A DNA stretch of 35,600 bases from an uncultured Actinomycetes bacterium (GCA_903825945.1 CAIKCJ010000008.1:1-35600), one strand, 5' to 3'; positions 16,666 to 25,469 are shown, counted from the stretch's first letter. Translations and numbers: made by a program. Notes: generated by a model not told the origin, from the letters alone.

Positions 16666-17385
16666 ATGGCGCGCATCTTGGTATTGACCAGTGCGATTAG
16701 CTCTCCCGCTAATCTAGCGGTCCTTCCTGCGCTGAGTTTGCTTCAGCATGATATTCGCATCTTGCCCGCCGAGAGTTCAATTCTGATCGATGCTCCTGAA
16801 TCTGATTGCATCATTCTCGATGCACGCAAAGAACTTCCTCAAATGAAGGCGCTTGCGCGTTTGATGACATCTACTGGGCTTAGCTCACCGCTCATTGTCG
16901 CTGTTACAGAGGGCGGATTATCCGCCATCAGTAGCGAGTGGGGCACTGATGATGTCATTCTGGATACGGCAGGACCAGCCGAGATCGAAGCGCGAATCCG
17001 TATTGCGATCGGACGCTTTAAAGATCATGCAATGTCACTTGATCAATCACTTCGCGAAATTCGCACTGGTGAAGTTGTTATTGATGAGACTGCTTACACC
17101 GCAAAGATTCGTGGCCGTTCACTTGACCTCACCTTCAAAGAGTTTGAACTCCTCAAGTTCTTGGCTCAGCACCCTGGACGAGTATTTACTCGCGCTCAGT
17201 TGTTGCAAGAAATTTGGGGCTACGACTACTTCGGTGGAACTCGTACCGTAGATGTGCATATCCGTCGTCTGCGCTCAAAGTTGGGCCCAGAGTTCGAAGC
17301 GATCATCGGCACAGTACGTAATGTCGGCTACCGCTTCACAATCAGCGGTTCACCCCGTGATGCATTTGTAAACGAGAGCGTCTAA
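16666..17385 (+). CDS. glnR: GlnR, atypical OmpR-family nitrogen regulator
   Basis: This 239-residue protein closely resembles actinobacterial GlnR, which controls nitrogen assimilation genes. The N-terminal receiver-like domain (MARILVLTS..., [17 protein letters not shown]) lacks the usual acidic pocket and the conserved lysine; one Asp remains in IILDAR. A TEGGL...[19 protein letters not shown] stretch is typical of GlnR. The DNA-binding half has [18 protein letters not shown] and [20 protein letters not shown]. It is an orphan without a kinase, as in Streptomyces. I chose ATG 16666 because the 13 extra codons upstream overlap the fur start and the glnR promoter. Confidence 0.93.
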   Translation: MARILVLTSAISSPANLAVLPALSLLQHDIRILPAESSILIDAPESDCIILDARKELPQMKALARLMTSTGLSSPLIVAVTEGGLSAISSEWGTDDVILDTAGPAEIEARIRIAIGRFKDHAMSLDQSLREIRTGEVVIDETAYTAKIRGRSLDLTFKEFELLKFLAQHPGRVFTRAQLLQEIWGYDYFGGTRTVDVHIRRLRSKLGPEFEAIIGTVRNVGYRFTISGSPRDAFVNESV

Positions 17386-17391
17386 CTCTCG
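17373..17391. other. Small hairpin at the glnR end
   Basis: CGAGAG (17373-17378) pairs with CTCTCG (17386-17391) around the glnR stop codon, between converging genes. The stem is 6 bp and the T-run is poor (CTCTTT). It could be a weak bidirectional terminator, but the evidence is thin. Confidence 0.3.
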
Positions 17392-17395
17392 CTCT

Positions 17396-18595
17396 TTACT
17401 TCGTGATTGTGAACGACCCGGTTGTGAGTGCACTCGGCAAATACCATGTATCTCCACCGGTTTGTGATGTGAGTGTGCATGTTCCCGCAGCAAGCAGGTG
17501 AATGTTCATTCCCGAAATCGCACATGTCGTTTGGGTCTTGCTTGCCAGGGTGACAACAGATTGCGAATTAAGGACGCCATAGTTATTGAAATACGGAGCT
17601 ATTGGCATCAAATCGCCATACTTCGCCCAGACTGTGAGTGATTGTGCTGAGGCCATAAAGAGCATCAACGACGATAGATTTGTAAAGCGATTGACAGGTG
17701 CTGGCACTGGGAAATTAGTTGCTGACGGCATGACGACTGGATAAGAGGATGCTGGAAGGATTGCGATTGCTGGGCATGGATTTGCAGCCTTGGTCAGGGT
17801 CACAGAAGTGCTAGCGGTACCACCATTGAGAATTGCGTTGAAGCAGGTGGTAGATGCATTGCCACCTCCAACAATGGCTGGAGGATGTGTAGCCGTAAGG
17901 GTTGCTGTTAGCGGTGTTGTGTATTGATCTGCAGGATCTGAGCTATCGCAGCCATATGCGTTGCACTCTGCAACGCTAAATTCATACCAGGTGCTTGGAG
18001 TTAGACCCGTAAATTTTGCTGATGTACCTGTTACTTGCTGCATCGTCTGCAGAGCAGTGTTGTAGTAAGGCCATGCATAAACTTTGTAGCCATACACAGG
18101 TGCTCCGCCAGTACCGATTCCCGGAACCCAGGTCACATCAATCTCTGTATTACTTATTGTCTGAGTAACTAACGTTGTTGGGTAATCTGGCTGACCCAAC
18201 CATGCTGTGCTAGCCGAAGGTTGTGAGGGCGCACTCGAACTTGTTGCACTCTTGGCAACCACTGTGAATGTGTAAGGGGTCTGGGGTTTAAAAGGATTTG
18301 GCACTGTGCTGTTGGAGTAGATGCACTGATTGGCAAATGCAGTAGCCGTGCATGTTGCGCCAGATGGGTTCGCTGTGACTACGTAGGAACTCACACCTGA
18401 TGTTGTGGCAAGCTGTGTCCAACTTACTAAGAAACCAACTTTGGGATCCCACATTGCACTCACACCCGTGACGGCTGGAATGACGGTAGGTGTAGGAGTC
18501 GGCGTTGCAGCTTGAGAAATAGGCGCTATGAAAGTTGTGATACCTACTGCGGCAGCAATGACAGCTCCCACATACTTATGCGAAATAATTCTCAT
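17396..18595 (-). CDS. Secreted fibronectin type III protein
   Basis: This 399-residue exported protein has a Sec signal peptide with likely cleavage after ISQA (residue 29) and then a Thr/Pro linker. Two Fn3 domains follow: about 40-130 (VTGVSAMWDP to YTFTVVAKSA) and about 134-230 (ISNTEIDVTWVPG to STWYEFSVAECNAYG). The C-terminal 170 residues include a Cys-containing beta module ending CTLTSQTGGDTWYLPSAL, seen in large actinobacterial surface proteins. There is no LPXTG or anchor, so it is released or held by binding. GGAGG lies 4 nt before the ATG. Ligand unknown. Confidence 0.85.
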   Translation of the reverse strand: MRIISHKYVGAVIAAAVGITTFIAPISQAATPTPTPTVIPAVTGVSAMWDPKVGFLVSWTQLATTSGVSSYVVTANPSGATCTATAFANQCIYSNSTVPNPFKPQTPYTFTVVAKSATSSSAPSQPSASTAWLGQPDYPTTLVTQTISNTEIDVTWVPGIGTGGAPVYGYKVYAWPYYNTALQTMQQVTGTSAKFTGLTPSTWYEFSVAECNAYGCDSSDPADQYTTPLTATLTATHPPAIVGGGNASTTCFNAILNGGTASTSVTLTKAANPCPAIAILPASSYPVVMPSATNFPVPAPVNRFTNLSSLMLFMASAQSLTVWAKYGDLMPIAPYFNNYGVLNSQSVVTLASKTQTTCAISGMNIHLLAAGTCTLTSQTGGDTWYLPSALTTGSFTITK

Positions 18596-18673
18596 ACCGC
18601 CTCCAGAGTTTACGTAAGGAAAAGTTTCCCATCCTTGAGTTAAAAACCTCGGGCTGACACGAGAAATGAATGT

Positions 18674-19441
18674 TTAATACTCTTCGCTAAATGTAAATAG
18701 AGCCTCTAAATAGTGGTCGCCAGTGATTCCGAGGTTAGCTGCATCGGGCGGCGCGGTCTGAGGTTCGATGCATACACCCTCAGTATCTTCGGTATAAACA
18801 ACCCACCAAGGCGCATCTGATTCGACTGTAATGCGCGCAGCACCTGGCCAAATGACTGATGGAATTCCCTTTATATCGGTAAAACAATCATCCCAAGGCT
18901 CAGGTGGCGAAGGAACGAATTCACCAGTGGGAAGACCCTCTTCATCACGCTTGAGCATGCGACCTGCGCTGAACTCCACTTCGGCCTCACCGCCACGCGA
19001 TAACTCCCGTGGGAACCAAGGGTGCATTCCAAGCCATGCTGGAATGTCACAACCATTAGCTTCGTATTCCAAGATCCAGCGAACTGCATCATCTAATACC
19101 TCGATTGTCTGCTCGACAACTGCCCCGTTGTAGGGAGCGGGAAGTTCTAGGCGCGCGCGACCTTTGCCAACTTCTTCCCATCCAGATGTAAATGCGTATC
19201 CGTGAATAGCGTGTGGTGGCGCCCATGTCGTTGGGAGTGTGTGTTCGGTGCCGTCAGCTCCGGTGATTAAACCTTCGTTGATTCGACCAGCCCATGGTGC
19301 CATCGGATACCAACCCCATGAGAGCGGTGTTCCGCGAAACGGAACCGCGAATTGCAGATCGCGCCATTGCAGCGATGCGATACGTCCACCTTGATCTAGA
19401 TCAATGCCGACTGAAATTTCTTGGCCATCGATATGTTGCAT
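18674..19441 (-). CDS. Aldose 1-epimerase family protein
   Basis: This 255-residue protein is of the galactose mutarotase-like superfamily and interconverts sugar anomers. Motifs in order: NH2-side GGRIASLQWRD, YPMAPWAGRINEG (about 45-57), HAIHGYAF with the catalytic His (about 77-84), GMHPWFPRE, WDDCF and the catalytic Glu in CIEPQTAPPDA near the end. It is slightly short for GalM. It is last in UPF0303-pfkB-epimerase and overlaps pfkB as TAATG. The sugar is unknown; a hexose fed to the adjacent kinase is likely. Confidence 0.87.
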   Translation of the reverse strand: MQHIDGQEISVGIDLDQGGRIASLQWRDLQFAVPFRGTPLSWGWYPMAPWAGRINEGLITGADGTEHTLPTTWAPPHAIHGYAFTSGWEEVGKGRARLELPAPYNGAVVEQTIEVLDDAVRWILEYEANGCDIPAWLGMHPWFPRELSRGGEAEVEFSAGRMLKRDEEGLPTGEFVPSPPEPWDDCFTDIKGIPSVIWPGAARITVESDAPWWVVYTEDTEGVCIEPQTAPPDAANLGITGDHYLEALFTFSEEY

Positions 19442-20340
19442 TAGTAGCCGACCAACTCTTCTTTTGTAGGTGGATTAGCTCCAGGGCGAGAAACTGTGAT
19501 TGATGCTGCTTGAGCAGCACGAGTAAGCACCTGGCGAAGTACATCTCCGGTGAGATGAGCTAAACCATGTTCGATAATTCCCTCAACGATAATTGCGCCA
19601 ACAGTGTCGCCAGCACCAACAGTGTCAGAGACTTCGACTCGAACTCCTGGCACACGAACTTCTCCGGCTCGCGTGAAACCAGCGAGTCCTTCACTGCCGA
19701 GCGTGACGACAACGAGCGCGGCACCTTGGGCAAGCCAGTTGTTTGCGACATCATGCATGCTTGTTCCTGGATATAGCCATTGCAGATCTTCTTCGCTTAC
19801 CTTGATGACAGAAGAAATGGTGGCCCACTTATCGACAACGCCACGATATTGCGCGCGATCACTGATAACCGAAGGGCGGATATTGGGATCAAAGACCAGC
19901 GGTGCTTTGATCTTCTTCATCCAATCAAAAAGCTTGGTTGCACCAGGCTCTACGATTGTGGCGAGCGTGCCGACGTGGGTTACAGCAGGTGGGTTTGTTG
20001 GATCTGGTAGCCACTTTTCATCGAATTCAAATGTGGCGGTGCCTTCAATCAGGAACTCATAGGAAGCTCCGCCATCAGCAGCAAGAGTTACTGTCGCTGT
20101 ACATGTTGGGAGCTTGCTCTTGAGTGTGTAATCCAGATGTACACCATCTGCCAGTAGCTCTGCGCGAATCGCTTTGCCATAGGCATCGGTAGAAATTCCG
20201 TCAATGAAGTAGGAATCAAAACCCAGTCGAGCGAGAGCTTTGGCGGTATTAGCTGGTCCGCCACCAACGATTGCAACGCGAGAATCTCCCTGAGGGATGA
20301 GATCGATCAGTGCTTCTCCTGCTACCCATACTGATGCCAT
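19441..20340 (-). CDS. PfkB-family sugar kinase (fructokinase-like)
   Basis: This 299-residue cytosolic kinase is of the ribokinase/PfkB family. The N-terminal substrate region GEALIDLIPQG and the GGGPANTAKALARLG signature are present. Near the C-terminus is the SDTVGAGDTVGA signature with anion hole and catalytic Asp. DPNIRPSVI is typical of bacterial fructokinase/2-keto-3-deoxygluconate-type members. Fructose is the best guess. The start abuts the UPF0303 stop (TAA then ATG), and its own stop overlaps the epimerase start. Confidence 0.9.
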   Translation of the reverse strand: MASVWVAGEALIDLIPQGDSRVAIVGGGPANTAKALARLGFDSYFIDGISTDAYGKAIRAELLADGVHLDYTLKSKLPTCTATVTLAADGGASYEFLIEGTATFEFDEKWLPDPTNPPAVTHVGTLATIVEPGATKLFDWMKKIKAPLVFDPNIRPSVISDRAQYRGVVDKWATISSVIKVSEEDLQWLYPGTSMHDVANNWLAQGAALVVVTLGSEGLAGFTRAGEVRVPGVRVEVSDTVGAGDTVGAIIVEGIIEHGLAHLTGDVLRQVLTRAAQAASITVSRPGANPPTKEELVGY

Positions 20341-20850
20341 TTATGCCAACTCTCCTTGTCGTGCTAAAAACTGTGTAATGACTTCTACCCCAAATAAATG
20401 ATCTTCTACTTGTGGTAATCCGCTGATAATCAAAATTCCGGTGAGGCCTGATCCCGTCACATTAATTGGCAGTCCGCCACCATGAATTGCATGTGTTACT
20501 TCTGGCAGGCCAGTTGATTCATACCAATCGATGCCCTGTTCTTCAGCTAACACTCGCTCGAACATTGTTGAGTGCCCGGTAGCGAGAACGACGCGGGCTT
20601 TGCGCGCAATCCACGAAGGCTGTTCGGGTTTTGCACCCGGCAGCGCCATATGAAAGACGGTCCACCCTTCGGGCAGGGTTTCATTCAGTAGTCGAACGTC
20701 GATTGAGATCTGTAGGTCGCGTTGACGAGCAAGAGCGAGTGCGATCTCACCCAGATCAAGTGCATAATTCAGCGAGAACGAGGCGAGCTGAAGGAGTGCC
20801 TCTTCACGAAGAAGTCCTTCGCTGCTAAAGCCCCCGGTGGTTGTGATCAC
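20341..20850 (-). CDS. UPF0303 (heme-degrading-domain / GlcG-like) protein
   Basis: This 169-residue protein is of the UPF0303 family, related to the HbpS/GlcG fold. Recognisable parts are an N-terminal helix, DLQISIDVRL, HMALPGAKPEQPSWIARK, GHSTMF (about 91-96) and HAIHGGGLPI followed by TGILIISGLPQ.DH. Members are annotated as heme-degrading-domain proteins, but activity is rarely shown. Being first in a sugar-kinase operon suggests a metabolic role rather than heme use. GTG start, leaderless promoter. Confidence 0.82.
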   Translation of the reverse strand: MITTTGGFSSEGLLREEALLQLASFSLNYALDLGEIALALARQRDLQISIDVRLLNETLPEGWTVFHMALPGAKPEQPSWIARKARVVLATGHSTMFERVLAEEQGIDWYESTGLPEVTHAIHGGGLPINVTGSGLTGILIISGLPQVEDHLFGVEVITQFLARQGELA

Positions 20851-20862
20851 CGGGCAACTCTA
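20851..20862 (-). promoter_or_regulatory. Leaderless -10 for the sugar operon
   Basis: TAGAGT (20862-20857, minus strand), then TGCCCG, then GTG at 20850. A perfect palindrome GAATTAATTC at 20882-20891 overlaps the expected -35 position and could be an operator. Confidence 0.5.
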
Positions 20863-20901
20863 GTCAATCAACACTCAATCAGAATTAATTCCAGACGCGC
20901 T

Positions 20902-21900
20902 CTACGGATTAGTTGTTGCAGGTGCACCTGAGGTTGCCGGAGCGCCAGCTCCCGGGGCTCCACCGCCAGAAGTTCCGCCAGAACGACCCGCAAAACCTCC
21001 GCCAGCACCAGCACCTCCGCCAGCACCTCCACCGAATGACAATCCGAGAGACTTCATGCAGCCTTGGAGCGCAGCCATAGTGGTTGGGTCTTGGAAGTTA
21101 GGACGTTGGCCAGGTGTGATGCTCACGCCAGCCTTTGTGAGACACGTCGTTAAGGCAGGATTGCTAAACATTCCGCCACCACGAGCACCGCCCCCAGCTG
21201 CAGAACCACCAGCAGGAGCACCGGCAGGAACTCCAGAAGAAGTAGCCGATCCAGCCCCGCCAGATGTGCCAGATGTGCCAGAGGCGCCACCCTTATAACC
21301 TGAATGTGTACCGCTCTTAGAAGTTGTCGTACCTGTACCGCCTGCAACTGCTCCACCTGCGGCACCAGCGCCACCAGCGCCACCAGCGCCACCAGCGAAT
21401 CCGCCACCAGCTCCTCCTGCAGCACCAGTATCGGTGACGCGAGCATTGTCGCCAGCTTTCAGTGATGCAGCTTGAGTTGGGTCAGCAAGAGTGATGGTCA
21501 CTGTACTTCCCGAAACTTTTGCAATCGAACCGGTGATGCGAACACCGAAACCACTTCCTCCGCCGCTACCTCCACCAAATCCACTTCCTCCGCCGCTACC
21601 TCCACCAAATCCACTTCCTCCGCCGCTACCTCCACCAAATCCACCGGAGGATGCGAGTCGTGCAAAAGTAGAACGAAGCGAGGATGCACCTGTTGCAGAG
21701 CTGCTTGTTGCAGAGTGATGGCCGTACCAAGCACCGACAGAGAGCAGTGCTACAGCAACAGTGAGTACACCGAGAATCTTTGTGTACTTATTTGTCCAAG
21801 AGAATGTTCCCTTAGCCAATTCTTCGGCGAGATGATTATCAACCGGATTAGCAAAGAGGTCGAAATCTTCTGGAGACGTTGGGTTTTTGTCATTACTCAT
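20902..21900 (-). CDS. Membrane-anchored glycine-rich protein, MacAB operon
   Basis: This 332-residue protein has a cytosolic N-terminus of about 35 residues, one transmembrane helix (KILGVLTVAVALLSVGAWYG, about 42-61) and a large extracytosolic part. That part holds a perfect triple 10-residue Gly/Ser repeat, a small beta module (ITGSIAKVSGSTVTITLADP) like DUF5666, long Gly/Ala tracts, and a Cys-x-n-Cys module (LTTCLTKAGVSITPG ... LQGCMKSLG). The Cys module resembles one in actinobacterial MacB-linked proteins. The start at 21900 overlaps the permease stop by 8 nt. It is probably an accessory to the exporter; function unknown. Confidence 0.78.
   Translation of the reverse strand: MSNDKNPTSPEDFDLFANPVDNHLAEELAKGTFSWTNKYTKILGVLTVAVALLSVGAWYGHHSATSSSATGASSLRSTFARLASSGGFGGGSGGGSGFGGGSGGGSGFGGGSGGGSGFGVRITGSIAKVSGSTVTITLADPTQAASLKAGDNARVTDTGAAGGAGGGFAGGAGGAGGAGAAGGAVAGGTGTTTSKSGTHSGYKGGASGTSGTSGGAGSATSSGVPAGAPAGGSAAGGGARGGGMFSNPALTTCLTKAGVSITPGQRPNFQDPTTMAALQGCMKSLGLSFGGGAGGGAGAGGGFAGRSGGTSGGGAPGAGAPATSGAPATTNP
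21551..21640. repeat. Perfect 30-bp tandem repeat, three copies
   Basis: The units at 21551-21580, 21581-21610 and 21611-21640 are identical base for base. They lie inside the glycine-rich gene and keep its frame, coding the decapeptide GFGGGSGGGS three times (phase may be shifted). There are no spacers, so it is not a CRISPR. Identity at third positions implies recent expansion. Confidence 0.95.
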
Positions 21901-23119
21901 AACGAAGTGCCTCGATTGGTCGTAGTGATGCTGCTCTACTTGCTGGATAGCCACCGAAGAAGATTCCAATGAGAATACTTACAGCGAAGGCCAAAATAAC
22001 TGATAGTGGTTCGATAACTGGTTTTGTGCCAGCAATCGTAAAGTTGGAACCGATGTAGCCGCCGATTACCCCCAATAAACCACCTACTACCGAGAGAATC
22101 GTTGCCTCAATCAGGAACTGAGTCAGGATCGCGCTCTTTGGTGCTCCAATTGCTTTTCGGATACCAATCTCGCGCGTCCGTTCAATCACTGTTACCAACA
22201 TGATGTTAGTAATTCCGATTCCACCAACGAGCAATGAGATACCTGCTACCGCACCAAGCAAGACGGTAAATGTCTGAGCGCTCGATGACGATGTCGCCAG
22301 TAGTTGGGCCGCGTTAAAGGTGGAGTAATCACGCTTTGAAGCGTTGTGAATCTGGTGTTGCTGATCCATGACGGTGTTGATCTCGGCTTGTGCCTGGGTC
22401 GTCACTTTGGATGAGCTCGCCTCAGCGGTGATGTTGGAGAGCGCGCTAGTAGCACCACTCAGGGTGCTCTGCACTGCAGTCAGCGGCGCAACCACCAATG
22501 AGTCACCATCTTGAAAACCCGAGGAACCTTTGACAGCTGTGAGCCCAACAATCGTAAATGGAATTCCACCGCACTTCATTACTTTGCCAATTGGATTATC
22601 GGTACCAAAGAGAGCGGTCGCGGTAGTCGCACCGATATCTGCAACTCGTCTTCCTTGGGCCACATCTTCGACTGAGAAGAAATTTCCTTTTTGGAGTGGA
22701 GTATTCGAAATCTCGAAATACGATGGCCAGGAACCGACAAATGTTCCGGGCGTAGTGGTGTTTGCACCGACAGCACATGTGGCATTCGCATTTTGAATTG
22801 GCGCGACCTGCTTAATATCTGGAGCTAGCGTCTTATTCATAAGTGCATAAGCATTGGCAACAGTAAGTTGCTTAGTGTTACTCGCAACACCTCGTGAGCG
22901 AGGGCCAAAGCCACCCGATGCACCAGAACGAATAGTGATCGAGTTGGTACCAAGTCGATCGAGCGAAGTCTGAACTGCCTTGGCAGAGCCATTACCGACA
23001 GCGATCAAAACAATCACCGACATCACACCGATCATGATTCCAAGAGTTGTCAGGAAGGTGCGAAGACGATTGATTGTGAGGCCGCGCAATGCGAACTTAA
23101 CGATCTCAAATAAACTCAC
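21893..23119 (-). CDS. MacB-type ABC permease (FtsX family)
   Basis: This 408-residue permease has the FtsX/MacB topology. A first helix is near 20-40 (TFLTTLGIMIGVMSVIVLIAVG). A large extracytosolic MacB core domain (about 45-270) follows. Three C-terminal helices come next (TVLLGAVAGISLLVGGIGI, a pair near 330-385), then GGYPASRAASLRPIEALRYE. Such proteins transmit force rather than forming a pore and move peptides, antibiotics or envelope molecules. The start is GTG in a GTGA overlap with the ATPase. Confidence 0.9.
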   Translation of the reverse strand: MSLFEIVKFALRGLTINRLRTFLTTLGIMIGVMSVIVLIAVGNGSAKAVQTSLDRLGTNSITIRSGASGGFGPRSRGVASNTKQLTVANAYALMNKTLAPDIKQVAPIQNANATCAVGANTTTPGTFVGSWPSYFEISNTPLQKGNFFSVEDVAQGRRVADIGATTATALFGTDNPIGKVMKCGGIPFTIVGLTAVKGSSGFQDGDSLVVAPLTAVQSTLSGATSALSNITAEASSSKVTTQAQAEINTVMDQQHQIHNASKRDYSTFNAAQLLATSSSSAQTFTVLLGAVAGISLLVGGIGITNIMLVTVIERTREIGIRKAIGAPKSAILTQFLIEATILSVVGGLLGVIGGYIGSNFTIAGTKPVIEPLSVILAFAVSILIGIFFGGYPASRAASLRPIEALRYE

Positions 23120-23814
23120 GCAACACGCTCCTTGTTGAGTTCATCGCTAACGATCTTGCCATCGCGCATTCGGACCACTCGCTTGGCGCGATTGGCGACA
23201 TCCTGTTCGTGAGTAATCACAACGATCGTGCGACCCGCAGCGTTGATCTGATCGAAGAGATCGAGCAAATCACTTGTTGATTTGGAATCAAGCGCGCCAG
23301 TGGGCTCATCTGCCAACAGAAGAGTTGGACGAGTAGCCAGAGCGCGAGCAACCGCCACGCGTTGCTGTTGTCCGCCTGATAGCTCAGTTGGCTCATGATC
23401 CACGCGGTCAGCCAAACCCACTACTTCTAGGGCTTTTAAGGCACGCATTCTGCGCTCGGCAGCTTTGACACCTTGATAAGCCATAGGGAGTTCAACATTT
23501 TTGAGTGCGGTTGTCCGGGGAATCAGATTAAAAGATTGGAAGATAAATCCGATTCTGCGGCCACGAAGGATCGCCAAACCATTCTCGTTGAGCGAAGAGA
23601 TCTCAATGCCATCGAGGTAATACTCCCCTGATGTCATGATGTCGAGGGCTCCGATGATATTCATCAACGTTGATTTACCCGAACCCGATGGGCCCATGAT
23701 TGCGACGTATTCACCGCTCTCGACTTTTAGATTGACATCATCCAAAGCAAAGATCGATGAGTCACCCATGCCGTATTGCTTCACGGCATGTTGAACATCA
23801 ATAACTGTTGTCAT
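23116..23814 (-). CDS. MacB/LolD-type ABC transporter ATPase
   Basis: This 232-residue nucleotide-binding protein powers the adjacent permease. Walker A is GPSGSGKST (41-49), the signature is LSGGQQQR, and Walker B is [12 protein letters not shown], with the switch His in [19 protein letters not shown] is typical of the MacB/LolD group. TAATG overlap with the upstream membrane-fusion gene and GTGA overlap with the permease indicate coupled translation. Confidence 0.93.
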   Translation of the reverse strand: MTTVIDVQHAVKQYGMGDSSIFALDDVNLKVESGEYVAIMGPSGSGKSTLMNIIGALDIMTSGEYYLDGIEISSLNENGLAILRGRRIGFIFQSFNLIPRTTALKNVELPMAYQGVKAAERRMRALKALEVVGLADRVDHEPTELSGGQQQRVAVARALATRPTLLLADEPTGALDSKSTSDLLDLFDQINAAGRTIVVITHEQDVANRAKRVVRMRDGKIVSDELNKERVA

Positions 23815-25469
23815 TATCCACCGAATCTTCCGCCGCCACCTAGCGCTGCTGCAGCGCCACCAGCAGGCACACCGACTGATGGGAAGCCACTTGATGAGAC
23901 AGAGGAGGCAGATGACTTGATCGCAAGTACTGCGCCGGCCTTTACGCCAGAGATGATCTGATCAAGTGAGTCACCCACTAGTCCAAGAACGACTGGAGTT
24001 GGGGTCAGAACCTGCTTGCCAGCCTTCATGGTCACGACATTGACGATCCCCGTCGACGTTGCGCCCGTTGCGTTACCTGAAGTTGTGATCGCTTGCGGAT
24101 TGGCCGAGAGTGCATTCGGTGCATCGTTGACGAGGACCTGAACAGTCGACGTCATTCCAGGCTTAAGGCCGGTGACAGTGCCATCGATTGAGAAGTATAC
24201 GGTGTAGGTCGTTGCGCTCTGTGATGTTGTCGGAAGGAGATTAATCGAGATCACCTTGCCGGTTGCATTTGCATTTGGAAGCGCAGTAAAGGAGTAGGAA
24301 ACTTCCTCACCTGGCTTGATCTTTGCAGCATCTGATTCAGAGAAACCAGCAGAGACTTCTAGTCCAGCTACGTTTGTTAGGACGATAAATCCACTAACGC
24401 TACCGATAGTAGAAACAGTAGTTGTTGGGGCTACTTGACCCACAACGGCGGAGATAGAAGCAACATCACCTGTTACGGGAGCTTTGATGAAAGCCTGGTT
24501 GTAGTTGTTTTCAGCTACGCCGATAGCAGACTGTGCGACCTGGAAATCTGTCGCTGCAGGCGTATCTGAATCGATACCGTTTTGAGCCTTAAAGAGATCA
24601 AATTGATTCTGAGCTGAGACAACTGCATTTTGAGCAGAGACGAGTGAAGCAGCATCCTTCTTTATATTGATTGATTGCGTTGTTTGTGCCGAAGCAATGG
24701 CTGCCTGATCTTTGATGATTGTCTGTTGATCTTTTGCAAGGCTCTGTGTCTGCGTAATCAAAGAGTTGTTGTACTGAGTCTGCGCGCTATTGACTGCAGA
24801 ATTGTAGGAAATCAGCTGAGTGCAGTTGGAGTTAATTGTGTCGATAGATTCGCAGAATGGCACTGTGATGCCAGAAGGACCATAGAGGCCTTCGTAGTTA
24901 TTGAAATTGAGGTTTGCTGCATCGAGTGCGGCTTTAGCAGTAGCAACGTTTGAGGCATAGACCGCTACATTTTGTTGAGCGGTGGTCTGATCGTTTGTCA
25001 GTGTTTGTTGCGCTGTACTTACATTGGTTTGATCAGTGGCTTCATTTGTTGCATTGAGGCTGATCTGTTGCGCAACATTAAGTTGGGCATTAGAGATTGC
25101 CTGCTTATCTGAATTAAATGTGATCTGCTCGGTTGCAAGCTGCGCTTTAGCTTGGTTGAGTGAATCAAGGAGCGTGACAGAATTGAGAGTGGCCATCAAT
25201 GTGCCCGCTCTAACATGCTGACCGACCTTTACGTAAATGTTTGTAATTGGTTCTGAGACCGAAGGAGATACTCCAACATCACCAGGGCTTAATACTGTTC
25301 CCGAAGCAGAGACTGTCGATTGAACATCTGCAACAGATGCGGTTGTGGTCTGTGCGGCTACCGCAGCAGCTTTAGGGTGAAGAGAACTCCAGCCCCAATA
25401 ACCAACGCCAGCAGCGATCAGAACGACCACCAGATTTACGATAAGAATTCGGATGCGCGATTTATTCAT
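23814..25469 (-). CDS. HlyD/MacA-like membrane fusion protein
   Basis: This 551-residue periplasm-side adaptor begins with a transmembrane anchor (ILIVNLVVVLIAAGVGYWGW, about 8-27). A biotinyl-lipoyl half (SVSEPITNIYVKVGQHV) follows, then a very long Gln/Asn/Ala-rich coiled coil (about 100-330), the second lipoyl half (APVTGDVASISAVVGQ), a beta-barrel domain and a Gly-rich tail ending GGGGRFGG. MacA is about 370 residues, so the coiled coil is notably extended. First gene of the MacAB-like operon. Confidence 0.87.
   Translation of the reverse strand: MNKSRIRILIVNLVVVLIAAGVGYWGWSSLHPKAAAVAAQTTTASVADVQSTVSASGTVLSPGDVGVSPSVSEPITNIYVKVGQHVRAGTLMATLNSVTLLDSLNQAKAQLATEQITFNSDKQAISNAQLNVAQQISLNATNEATDQTNVSTAQQTLTNDQTTAQQNVAVYASNVATAKAALDAANLNFNNYEGLYGPSGITVPFCESIDTINSNCTQLISYNSAVNSAQTQYNNSLITQTQSLAKDQQTIIKDQAAIASAQTTQSINIKKDAASLVSAQNAVVSAQNQFDLFKAQNGIDSDTPAATDFQVAQSAIGVAENNYNQAFIKAPVTGDVASISAVVGQVAPTTTVSTIGSVSGFIVLTNVAGLEVSAGFSESDAAKIKPGEEVSYSFTALPNANATGKVISINLLPTTSQSATTYTVYFSIDGTVTGLKPGMTSTVQVLVNDAPNALSANPQAITTSGNATGATSTGIVNVVTMKAGKQVLTPTPVVLGLVGDSLDQIISGVKAGAVLAIKSSASSVSSSGFPSVGVPAGGAAAALGGGGRFGG

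Noticed and set aside
18596-18673. Terminator after the aldose epimerase gene
   Set aside because: The only hairpin is a 4-bp CTCG/CGAG stem with an 8-base loop before TTTTT; too weak to call.
21551-21640. Possible CRISPR array
   Set aside because: The three 30-bp units are directly adjacent with no spacers and keep a coding frame.
21491-21718. Pro/Pro-Leu-rich plus-strand frames over the glycine-rich gene
   Set aside because: They are antisense readings of Gly/Ser repeat codons and have no promoter, start site or domain; the minus-strand gene explains the sequence.
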